Source: an uncultured Eubacteriales bacterium (GTDB lineage: Bacteria; Bacillota; Clostridia; Oscillospirales; Acutalibacteraceae). Taken from it: a DNA stretch of 5,784 bases. Every line of letters starts with the position of its first letter. Positions within the stretch are counted from its first letter, which is position 1. The stretch spans positions 1 through 5,784 of the forward strand of contig ONPE01000114.1 of NCBI GenBank assembly GCA_900319615.1, written 5' to 3'. Shown one piece after another: positions 1-4,558 of this stretch. The notes under the pieces are model-generated. The model ran no database searches. It was not told the origin of the DNA and saw only the letters and a program-made list of their open reading frames with translations. A program made the translations under genes and the position numbers.

Positions 1-249
1 GCAGCCGCCTGCAACAGCCTCGGATACGGTGATGTCGCGTGTCTGACCGTTGCCGTTGAAGATTACCATATCGTACTCAGCGGGGATATATACGCTGTAA
101 ATATTCTCACCAAAATCATTCTGACCAACCAGAGTAGCTGCAGAGCCGGGCCACTGAGCGGCCTCAGCGTTTGTATTGCTGTTCCACATATAAGCGTTCA
201 CGCTGCTCCAACCCTTGTTGTTGGTGAAGTACAGGGTAGCGCCCTCGCC
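1..249 (-). repeat. CBM26 starch-binding module, copy B (truncated by window edge)
   Basis: Residues 776-858 of the amylase, repeating copy A. By hand alignment about 54 of the first 64 residues are identical. One codon is lost in the IFNGNGQ stretch compared with IFTDGNSK, so the DNA offset between copies shifts from 384 to 381 nt. The copy stops at AVAGGC; about 20-25 more residues are expected beyond the left edge, possibly with further modules. Confidence 0.85.
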
Positions 250-2574
250 GGAATAGGTCGGCTCAACATAGGTAGTAGGCTCAACGTGGGTGGTGGGATC
301 AACAGGAGGATTGGGGCCGACATAGGAATAGAAGCCAACTGCATAACCGTCGTTCTCCATAGTGTCGAGGCAGTAGAGTCCACAGCCGCCTGCAACCGCA
401 GCTGCAACACTGACATCGGCAGTCTTGCTGTTGCCGTCGGTGAAGATGACCATGTCATACTCTGCGGGAACATATGCGCTGTAGATATCCTCGGAGAAAT
501 CGTTCTTACCTACATAGGTAGCAGCAGCACCGGGCCACTGAGCAGCCTCAGCGTTTGTATCGCTGTTCCACATATAAGCGTTCACGCTGCCCCAGCCCTT
601 GTTGTTGGTGAAGTACAGGGTAGCGCCGTCGCCGGAATAGGTCGGCTCAACATAGGTAGTAGGCTCAACGTAGGTAGTCGGATTTACATATGTAGTGGGG
701 TTGTAAGGAGCTGTAGTCGGGGTGACGGGCTTCTCGTTAGCGTCCTTCATCTGCTCGTTAGCGTCCTTCATCTGGCCGATGTCATACTTGACGGTCATCT
801 CTGCCAGATAACGCTGGATGAATGTAGCGTCGAGAACGGTTACAAGACCGTCGCCGTCAACGTCGGCTGCGAGAGTCTGGATCTCGTCGAGCTCAGCCAG
901 ATCGACCGTATAGCGGAGGATCATGGCAGCGTCGATAGAGTCGACATCGCCGCTCTTGTCAACGTCGCCGAGCATATACAGAACCGGAGGCTCTGTGGGA
1001 GCAACATAGTTGTTCTCATAGATACAAGCTACGCCGGTGTTGCCGACTGTACCCTTGATCTGAGAAGCGGTAACGGTGAACTCGTTGCCGGTGACAGAAT
1101 CCTTATAGGTGCCGGGGGTGAGCTTGTGGTTGGCAAGAGTGACAGACTTGCCGTATGTGCCGCCGAGCGTGACGATCATGGCGCCTGTTGAGCCTCTCTC
1201 GATGTAAGCTGTGCCGCCGGAGTTAGCGGTGCAGTACTCGGACTGACCGATGAAGTAGTTGTGGAACTGGTTGATAGCCTTGGTTGTAGCGTTGGACCAG
1301 GAGGTCTTGTTAGCTGTACCGAGGGTGATGTTGTAGAGTGCGTTGGTGTTTGTATCGTCGGAAGGACGAGCAAGGTATACGCAGGAGATATCCTGACGAC
1401 CAGCTACGAGAGCCCAGATCTTGCCGCGCTGTGCGGTGGTCAGGCTGGTGGTAGCGCCGTCGATATAGGTATCGTGAGACTCATCCCAAAGCATGGTGTT
1501 GGAGGATGTGAAGTTGGTGTTGGGATAGAAAGGAGTAGCGTTGCCTCCGCCGCTTACGGCAGCGTCCTTGATGTTCCAGTAATAGCTTGAGTCGGTAACG
1601 TCGAACAGCTTGGTGTACCAGCTGAACGGACGGCTGATACCGCAGGTGTTCAGGATCTCGCCGTATGCGTAGATCTCTTTCTCGGGATGCTGGTTCTTGA
1701 CCTTGACAAGTGTATCTGTCCAGAAGTCGGAGCCGAGGCCGTCATGATCGTCGGGGGTCTCGATGTGCTTTGCAGCGTCGAAACGGAAGCCGTCAGCGCC
1801 GGACTGAACGAGCTCTTCGAGATAATCGTAGATAGCGTTCTGAACGCGCTGATCCTCGGTCTTGAGGTCGGGAAGACCGGAGGTGCAGTTACGGGTAAGG
1901 TCATAAGCGGAGTTATAATAAGTGTTGTCCTTCTCGATGTACTGCATCTGCTTCCACGGAGAATGGAACAGCTTATTAGTGTAGATCTCGGTGGTCGCCG
2001 TATCATTAAAAAAAAAAACATGGGACATAGGATCGGTGGAGGTGTTATTGTCGTCGCCTTCCTTAGTACCCATATGGTTGATGACCGCGTCAACGATGAT
2101 CTTTACGCCGAGCTCATGAGCCTTGTTGCACATAGAAATGAACTGAGCCTTGGTACCCAGGGCGTTATCGGTGCTGTTGTTGAGCTGGAAGCCTGCGGGC
2201 TGATAGAACATCCACCAGCCGTTCTGGTTGTCGCTCTGCAGGAACTTAGCTCCCGCGGTGCCCTTCTTGATCTCGTTGGGAGGCGATACCTGTACGGTGG
2301 TAAAGCCCTGTTCGGCGATAGTCTCGAGGTTAGCCTCGATGTTTGCGAACGACCAGGACCATGCCTGCAGGATGGCACCCTGGTTGACGGTGCTCGATAA
2401 GCCGTAACCCTCGGAGCTTGTCTGAGCAAGCATCTCGGAGTACGCCGAGCCCGCTGCTGCTGTGTCCGCTGCGTCGGCTTCGGCGCCTGACGCGAATACC
2501 GTACCGGCAACCGTCATGCACGAAACGACGAGAGACAGAGCGAGCAGAACGCTCAAAAACTTCTTGAATTTCAT
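1..2574 (-). CDS. Secreted dockerin-bearing GH13 alpha-amylase with two CBM26 modules (partial at left edge)
   Basis: Extracellular endo-acting alpha-amylase, predicted to cut alpha-1,4 bonds in starch and to be docked on a cohesin scaffold. The frame is open for 858 codons from ATG 2574 to the edge; the C-terminus is missing. Residues 1-28 are a signal peptide (MKFKKF start, hydrophobic core, VFA cleavage site). The GH13 domain spans about 64-520: region I DAVINH (162-167), LPDLKTE, GFRFDAAKH with nucleophile D266, YGEIL with acid/base E306, and WDESHD with D368. These motifs and the early QAWSWSF stretch resemble B. subtilis AmyE (GH13_28). A dockerin (533-600) and two CBM26 modules (648-752 and 776 on) follow, joined by PTTYVE linkers. 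ATG 2574 is preferred over in-frame ATG 2586 because GGAG lies 6 nt upstream. Residues 187-199 come from sequencing adapter, so domain B is corrupted there. Family assignment is firm; GH13_28 is by eye. Confidence 0.95.
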   Translation of the reverse strand, partial: MKFKKFLSVLLALSLVVSCMTVAGTVFASGAEADAADTAAAGSAYSEMLAQTSSEGYGLSSTVNQGAILQAWSWSFANIEANLETIAEQGFTTVQVSPPNEIKKGTAGAKFLQSDNQNGWWMFYQPAGFQLNNSTDNALGTKAQFISMCNKAHELGVKIIVDAVINHMGTKEGDDNNTSTDPMSHVFFFNDTATTEIYTNKLFHSPWKQMQYIEKDNTYYNSAYDLTRNCTSGLPDLKTEDQRVQNAIYDYLEELVQSGADGFRFDAAKHIETPDDHDGLGSDFWTDTLVKVKNQHPEKEIYAYGEILNTCGISRPFSWYTKLFDVTDSSYYWNIKDAAVSGGGNATPFYPNTNFTSSNTMLWDESHDTYIDGATTSLTTAQRGKIWALVAGRQDISCVYLARPSDDTNTNALYNITLGTANKTSWSNATTKAINQFHNYFIGQSEYCTANSGGTAYIERGSTGAMIVTLGGTYGKSVTLANHKLTPGTYKDSVTGNEFTVTASQIKGTVGNTGVACIYENNYVAPTEPPVLYMLGDVDKSGDVDSIDAAMILRYTVDLAELDEIQTLAADVDGDGLVTVLDATFIQRYLAEMTVKYDIGQMKDANEQMKDANEKPVTPTTAPYNPTTYVNPTTYVEPTTYVEPTYSGDGATLYFTNNKGWGSVNAYMWNSDTNAEAAQWPGAAATYVGKNDFSEDIYSAYVPAEYDMVIFTDGNSKTADVSVAAAVAGGCGLYCLDTMENDGYAVGFYSYVGPNPPVDPTTHVEPTTYVEPTYSGEGATLYFTNNKGWSSVNAYMWNSNTNAEAAQWPGSAATLVGQNDFGENIYSVYIPAEYDMVIFNGNGQTRDITVSEAVAGGC
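262..297 (-). repeat. Two tandem 18-nt units, PTT(H/Y)VE linker
   Basis: Residues 760-771 of the amylase are PTTHVE PTTYVE, the linker between the two CBM26 modules. It is the same motif as the linker before copy A, so linker and module seem to have been duplicated as a unit. Confidence 0.85.
319..633 (-). repeat. CBM26 starch-binding module, copy A (complete)
   Basis: Residues about 648-752 of the amylase. The GATLYFTNNKGWGSVNAYMW start, the aromatic-rich AQWPG motif and the IYSAYVPAEYDMVIF strands fit the CBM26 family of starch-binding modules. It ends GLYCLDTMENDGYAVGFYSY. It is the intact partner of copy B and lets the missing C-terminus of copy B be predicted. Confidence 0.85.
646..699 (-). 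repeat. Three tandem 18-nt units, PTTYV(N/E) linker
   Basis: Residues 626-643 of the amylase are PTTYVN, PTTYVE, PTTYVE, an extended Pro/Thr linker before CBM26 copy A. The DNA units are degenerate copies of each other. Such linkers give flexible spacing between modules in secreted glycosidases. Confidence 0.85.
733..774 (-). repeat. Exact 21-bp tandem duplication encoding QMKDANE twice
   Basis: Two perfect adjacent 21-bp copies (733-753 and 754-774) encode QMKDANE QMKDANE at residues 601-614, directly after the dockerin. The duplication keeps frame and lengthens a charged linker. Perfect identity suggests a recent slippage or duplication event. Confidence 0.9.
775..978 (-). other. Type I dockerin domain of the amylase
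   Basis: Residues about 533-600 of the amylase contain two calcium-loop/helix repeats: GDVDKSGDVDSIDAAMILRY, then ADVDGDGLVTVLDATFIQRY. The Asp positions of each loop (DxDxxGxxxxxD) are intact. Dockerins bind cohesins on a scaffoldin, so the enzyme is probably part of a cell-bound or released multi-enzyme starch complex. The domain lies between the catalytic domain and the starch-binding modules rather than at a terminus. Confidence 0.93.
1979..2018 (-). other. Illumina P5 adapter plus poly-T: sequencing/assembly contamination inside the amylase gene
   Basis: Read on the minus strand, 2007 to 1979 matches the 29-nt Illumina P5 flow-cell adapter base for base (begins AATGATACGGCG, ends GAGATCTACAC). 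It is preceded by 11 T. On the plus strand this is reverse-complement P5 running into poly-A, the usual look of a read that passes through a short insert and off the end of the adapter. In the amylase frame it encodes FFFNDTATTEIYT; in another frame it encodes FFFLMIRRPPRST, and both are peptides I recognise as recurrent contaminants of metagenomic protein sets. The 40 nt are not a multiple of three, yet the frame is intact on both sides, so this is not a simple insertion: some native bases must be replaced or shared at the joins. The native sequence cannot be recovered from the window. Confidence 0.97.
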
Positions 2575-2580
2575 GTTAAT

Positions 2581-2584
2581 CTCC
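2581..2584 (-). promoter_or_regulatory. Ribosome binding site of the amylase
   Basis: GGAG on the minus strand, 6 nt before ATG 2574. It overlaps the alternative in-frame ATG 2586, which has no comparable site of its own. This favours the start that gives MKFKKF, a normal signal-peptide N-terminus. Confidence 0.75.
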
Positions 2585-2586
2585 AT

Positions 2587-2758
2587 AGCCTTTCCGCCCA
2601 TAGAATTATGCGGAGCATCGACAGCCTTAGTATGGGCAGGGTAAGGCGTCAACGGAACCGACGGCATACCGCGCAAAACAGCGCAGAAAAAGCCGCGAAT
2701 CCGATAACCGTTAAGTTATCCTCCGGGAGATAACCATTTTCATGGTCAGTTTTCCTCA
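2587..2758 (-). promoter_or_regulatory. Long structured 5' leader of the amylase transcript, no gene
   Basis: This stretch has no supported coding sequence but much inverted-repeat structure. On the transcript: a small hairpin with a GAAA tetraloop (2746-2733, ACCAT/ATGGT); then three related segments GTTATC (2734-2729), GATAAC (2720-2715), GTTATC (2708-2703), where the middle one can pair with either neighbour; then GCGC/GCGC around the TGTTTT loop; and near the start codon GCCTTA/TAAGGC (2624-2629 with 2642-2647), TCCGC/GCGGA (2593-2597 with 2610-2614) and a competing GCCCATA/TATGGGC pair (2596-2602 with 2631-2637). It matches no riboswitch class I recognise. Regulation is inference; the repeats are seen directly. 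Confidence 0.45.
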
Positions 2759-2764
2759 CAATTA

Positions 2765-2793
2765 AGTATAACAAATTAATCCTTTATCTTCAA
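2765..2793 (-). promoter_or_regulatory. Predicted sigma-A promoter of the amylase
   Basis: On the minus strand, -35 TTGAAG (2793-2788), a 17-nt spacer and -10 TATACT (2770-2765). Transcription would begin near 2758, leaving an untranslated leader of about 184 nt before ATG 2574. Confidence 0.65.
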
Positions 2794-2868
2794 TTCACTT
2801 TTTCTACAAATATTCATTATATATTTGAACATAATATCCAATTTTATTAAAATAAATTAGTATAAATG

Positions 2869-2884
2869 TTGCAAACGAATCCGA
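2869..2884. promoter_or_regulatory. cre-like (CcpA/LacI-family) operator candidate
   Basis: TTGCAAACGAATCCGA fits the catabolite-responsive element consensus WTGNAANCGNWNNCWW with one mismatch, at position 15. It overlaps the -35 box of the plus-strand small-protein gene and lies about 75 bp upstream of the amylase -35, so it could act on either. A starch enzyme is a plausible target of carbon catabolite control, but the consensus is loose and the site is only weakly symmetric. Confidence 0.35.
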
Positions 2885-2897
2885 TTAGTGTTAGAAT
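2869..2897 (+). promoter_or_regulatory. Predicted promoter of the Cys-rich membrane protein gene
   Basis: -35 TTGCAA (2869-2874), 17-nt spacer, -10 TAGAAT (2892-2897), with start of transcription expected near 2904. This position rules out the upstream GTG 2888 as the main start and supports GTG 2939. Confidence 0.6.
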
Positions 2898-2938
2898 ATC
2901 CAATGGTAAACTTTTTTATAAAAGGGATTGAATTTCGA

Positions 2939-3319
2939 GTGAAAAAATGCGAATACTGTGCTAAAGAGATTTCTTATCACGAGATGTACTGCTGCGATAA
3001 ATGCGAGGAGCAGGCGAAGCGTTTCTTTGAGCTGAGAGAAAAGTATCAGAAGCTGTTCAGCGTGCTGAACGGTATTTTTGTGATGGCTATCGGCATTTCG
3101 ATATTTCTGTATTCATTTTTACGGGATGCAGGCTGTATAGCAGGCTCGACCTCCTCTATGGTGCTCGGGCTGATGTACTTCTTCCTCCCCTATCCTCCGG
3201 ACGTCATGATACAAAAATACAAGCTTGAAAAAGCTATAAAGATCACGAGGATAATCGCCGTGGTGCTGTTCTGCCTCGGGCTGCTGGTGTTAATATTTTA
3301 CTTGACCGGCGTACTCTGA
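2939..3319 (+). CDS. Small membrane protein with N-terminal Cys4 zinc-ribbon-like motif
   Basis: Unknown function; 126 aa from the GTG at 2939. The N-terminus has C4-x2-C7 and C18/C19 with C22, likely one structural zinc site, followed by a charged helix (about 23-38). Three hydrophobic segments follow (about 39-61, 71-84 and 105-126), so this is an integral membrane protein with a cytosolic or surface metal-binding head. The frame extends upstream to ATG 2903 and GTG 2888, but the predicted promoter's -10 overlaps that stretch and neither has a Shine-Dalgarno; AAAGGGA (2921-2927) lies 11 nt before GTG 2939, and MKKCEYC is a natural start. It is followed 59 nt later by the DUF378 gene with no clear terminator between, so co-transcription is likely. 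I would not name it beyond 'zinc-ribbon membrane protein'. Confidence 0.75.
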   Translation: MKKCEYCAKEISYHEMYCCDKCEEQAKRFFELREKYQKLFSVLNGIFVMAIGISIFLYSFLRDAGCIAGSTSSMVLGLMYFFLPYPPDVMIQKYKLEKAIKITRIIAVVLFCLGLLVLIFYLTGVL

Positions 3320-3347
3320 ATAAAAACACGCTGAGCGAACAAACTAT

Positions 3348-3368
3348 CTTTACAGTATATCTGTAAGG
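3348..3368 (+). promoter_or_regulatory. Hairpin overlapping the ribosome binding site of the DUF378 gene
   Basis: CTTTACAG (3348-3355), loop TATAT, CTGTAAGG (3361-3368) form an 8-bp stem with one G-U pair in RNA. The 3' arm includes the first bases of the strong AGGAGG site (3366-3371), so folding could partly hide it. The same inverted repeat could instead be a protein operator. Confidence 0.4.
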
Positions 3369-3378
3369 AGGTTTGAAT

Positions 3379-3606
3379 ATGATCGACAAGATCGCGTTAT
3401 CATTACTGATCGTAGGCGGCATCAACTGGGGCAGCATCGGCTTGTTCCAGTTCGACATCGTAGGCTTCCTCTTCGGGGGTCAGTCGGGCATCGTCAGCCG
3501 TATCGTATATGTGCTGGTCGCGTTGGCGGCGCTGTGGTGTATCTCTCTCTTGTTCAGGGACACAACCGAGGCGGGAGATCACGACTACAGGACAAACGCC
3601 ACATAA
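3379..3606 (+). CDS. DUF378 family small membrane protein (YuzA-like)
   Basis: 75 aa with two transmembrane helices. The first holds the family-typical GG(I)NWG(S)IGLF stretch (residues 13-23) and continues to FDIVGFLFG; the second is SRIVYVLVALAALWCISLLF (40-59), followed by a short polar tail ending at T75. These match the DUF378 pattern of small Gram-positive membrane proteins, whose function is unknown. ATG 3379 is chosen over the in-frame TTG 3373 because AGGAGG (3366-3371) is spaced 7 nt from ATG but only 1 nt from TTG. It probably shares a transcript with the Cys-rich membrane protein upstream and ends at the hairpin terminator at 3633. Family assignment is by motif recognition. Confidence 0.88.
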   Translation: MIDKIALSLLIVGGINWGSIGLFQFDIVGFLFGGQSGIVSRIVYVLVALAALWCISLLFRDTTEAGDHDYRTNAT

Positions 3607-3632
3607 CGACCGTTTTCAAACATTGTAAAGCA

Positions 3633-3660
3633 AAAGCTGCTTCCAAACGGAGGCAGCTTT
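3633..3660. terminator. Bidirectional rho-independent terminator between convergent genes
   Basis: A 12-bp stem (3633-3644 with 3649-3660, one G-T pair) closes on the loop AAAC. The plus strand runs on into TTTCTTCT, and the minus strand into TTTTGCTTT, so the one hairpin can end both the DUF378 transcript and the converging iclR-type transcript, whose stop codon is 12 nt away. Confidence 0.85.
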
Positions 3661-3671
3661 CTTCTATGCAT

Positions 3672-4442
3672 TTATGTCGCTTCAAATCCGAGAGCCGTGG
3701 ACAGCATACGTGCCTGTCTGACGGTGGCTTCTATAGCATAGCGGAATTCGTCAGAGCTGACGCGTCTGAAAAAGCCGATGGTCGTCAGCGCGTATCTGAG
3801 CGTACCGGAGTTATCGAACACGGGAGCCGATACCGACCGCAGACCTACCTTATACTCGCCGTCCTCTATGGCGTAGCCGAGCCCGAGGATATCCGCAAGT
3901 ATCTTTGCGAGGTTTTCGACGTTTGACACGGTATGCGGCGTGTACTGCTTCATCTCCCTCTTTTTGTATATGGACATGACCTTGTTATGAGGCAAAAAAG
4001 CCAGCATCAGCTTGCCCTGCGAGGTACAGTGCAGCGGCAGCCTGACCCCGAGCTCGGGCATTATCTGCACACCCGACGGGCTGACCGCGTAGTCGAGGGA
4101 CACGGCGCTGTCGCCGTCGAGCATCGTTATGACAGAGTTCGCCCCGGTGAGAGAGCTGAGGCTCTCGAGATACGGCCGAGCAAGATCGCTTATATCAAAG
4201 GCTCTGGATACCGCTGAGCCGTACTCGAACAGACGGATGCCGAGGGCATAGCTGCCGTCGGGCAATTGCCTGATCAAGCCTCTGTCGCGCATGGTAGAGG
4301 CGAGCGCGTGGACAGTGCTCTTGGGATAGCCGCATCTTTTTGATATTTCGCTGAGGGTCAGACCGTTCCTCGCGCAGCTGAGCTCGTCGAGGATATCTAT
4401 AGCCTTTTGCAGAGATTTGACTTTACCCGTGCTTTCATCCAT
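3672..4442 (-). CDS. IclR-family transcriptional regulator
   Basis: 256 aa, the usual IclR length. The N-terminal winged helix-turn-helix runs about 8-75: VKSLQKAIDILDEL opening, helix TLSEISKRCG, recognition helix PKSTVHALASTM, then RGLI and the DGSYALGIRLFEYG wing. The effector-binding domain (about 80-250) has the ANSVITMLDGDSAVSLDY sheet, the LPLHCTSQGKLMLAFL signature, and GYAIEDGEYKVGLRSVSAPVFD. The start has AAGGTG (4453-4448) 5 nt upstream. The gene is divergent from modA with a shared 115-nt intergenic region holding overlapping promoters and a palindrome, so control of modAB and of itself is likely. IclR proteins usually sense small organic acids or sugars, and molybdate genes are more often controlled by ModE or a Moco riboswitch, so the ligand is open. 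It has no specific symbol. Confidence 0.93.
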   Translation of the reverse strand: MDESTGKVKSLQKAIDILDELSCARNGLTLSEISKRCGYPKSTVHALASTMRDRGLIRQLPDGSYALGIRLFEYGSAVSRAFDISDLARPYLESLSSLTGANSVITMLDGDSAVSLDYAVSPSGVQIMPELGVRLPLHCTSQGKLMLAFLPHNKVMSIYKKREMKQYTPHTVSNVENLAKILADILGLGYAIEDGEYKVGLRSVSAPVFDNSGTLRYALTTIGFFRRVSSDEFRYAIEATVRQARMLSTALGFEAT

Positions 4443-4456
4443 ATTATCACCTTATT

Positions 4457-4488
4457 CCGTATTGCTGAACGATAATTCAATAATACGG
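4457..4488. promoter_or_regulatory. 32-bp interrupted palindrome, candidate IclR operator
   Basis: Outer arms CCGTATT (4457-4463) and AATACGG (4482-4488), inner arms TGAA (4466-4469) and TTCA (4476-4479), all on one centre of symmetry at 4472/4473; 24 of 32 positions are symmetric. It covers the -10 box and the expected start site of the iclR-type gene and ends 11 bp before the modA -35. This placement suits autorepression together with control of modA. Binding is inferred. Confidence 0.55.
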
Positions 4489-4508
4489 TGCAAATCGAAT
4501 TGTGTCAA
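4480..4508 (-). promoter_or_regulatory. Promoter of the IclR-family gene
   Basis: On the minus strand: consensus -35 TTGACA (4508-4503), 17-nt spacer, -10 TATTAT (4485-4480). The start of transcription would fall near 4473, about 30 nt before the ATG and at the centre of the palindrome. Confidence 0.75.
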
Positions 4509-4528
4509 GTATTTCTCCGTGATATAAT
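4500..4528 (+). promoter_or_regulatory. Promoter of the modAB operon
   Basis: -35 TTGTGT (4500-4505), 17-nt spacer, consensus -10 TATAAT (4523-4528). Its -35 overlaps that of the opposing iclR promoter by three bases, so polymerase can hardly occupy both at once. The leader to ATG 4559 is about 24 nt, too short for a Moco-type riboswitch. Confidence 0.75.
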
Positions 4529-4558
4529 GTTATTTATCAATATATAAGGAGATTCATC

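Noticed and set aside
1..699. CRISPR-like array from the regular repeats
   Set aside because: The repeats are in-frame coding linkers and CBM26 domains without unique spacers of constant length.
286..1191. Long 301-codon frame on the plus strand
   Set aside because: It lies wholly antisense to the dockerin and CBM26 coding region, whose minus-strand translation shows clear domains. The plus-strand product has no recognisable motif and lacks a credible ribosome binding site; it is a by-product of the amylase's codon use.
2008..2018. Run of 11 A/T as a slippery site for programmed frameshifting or phase variation
   Set aside because: It abuts a complete adapter, and poly-A after the adapter end is a known sequencing artefact. 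The frame is also unchanged across it, so no frameshift is needed.
1650..2093. Minus-strand frame encoding FFFLMIRRPPRST as a possible novel peptide
   Set aside because: It is another frame of the amylase crossing the adapter; this peptide is the well-known other-frame translation of the same contaminant.
2888..2938. Upstream GTG 2888 or ATG 2903 as start of the Cys-rich membrane protein
   Set aside because: The predicted -10 box (2892-2897) lies over this stretch, so transcripts would begin near 2904. Neither start has a ribosome binding site, and the extra residues precede a natural MKKCEYC start.
4529..4558. Molybdenum cofactor or other riboswitch upstream of modA
   Set aside because: The expected leader is only about 24 nt, too short for any such structured RNA.
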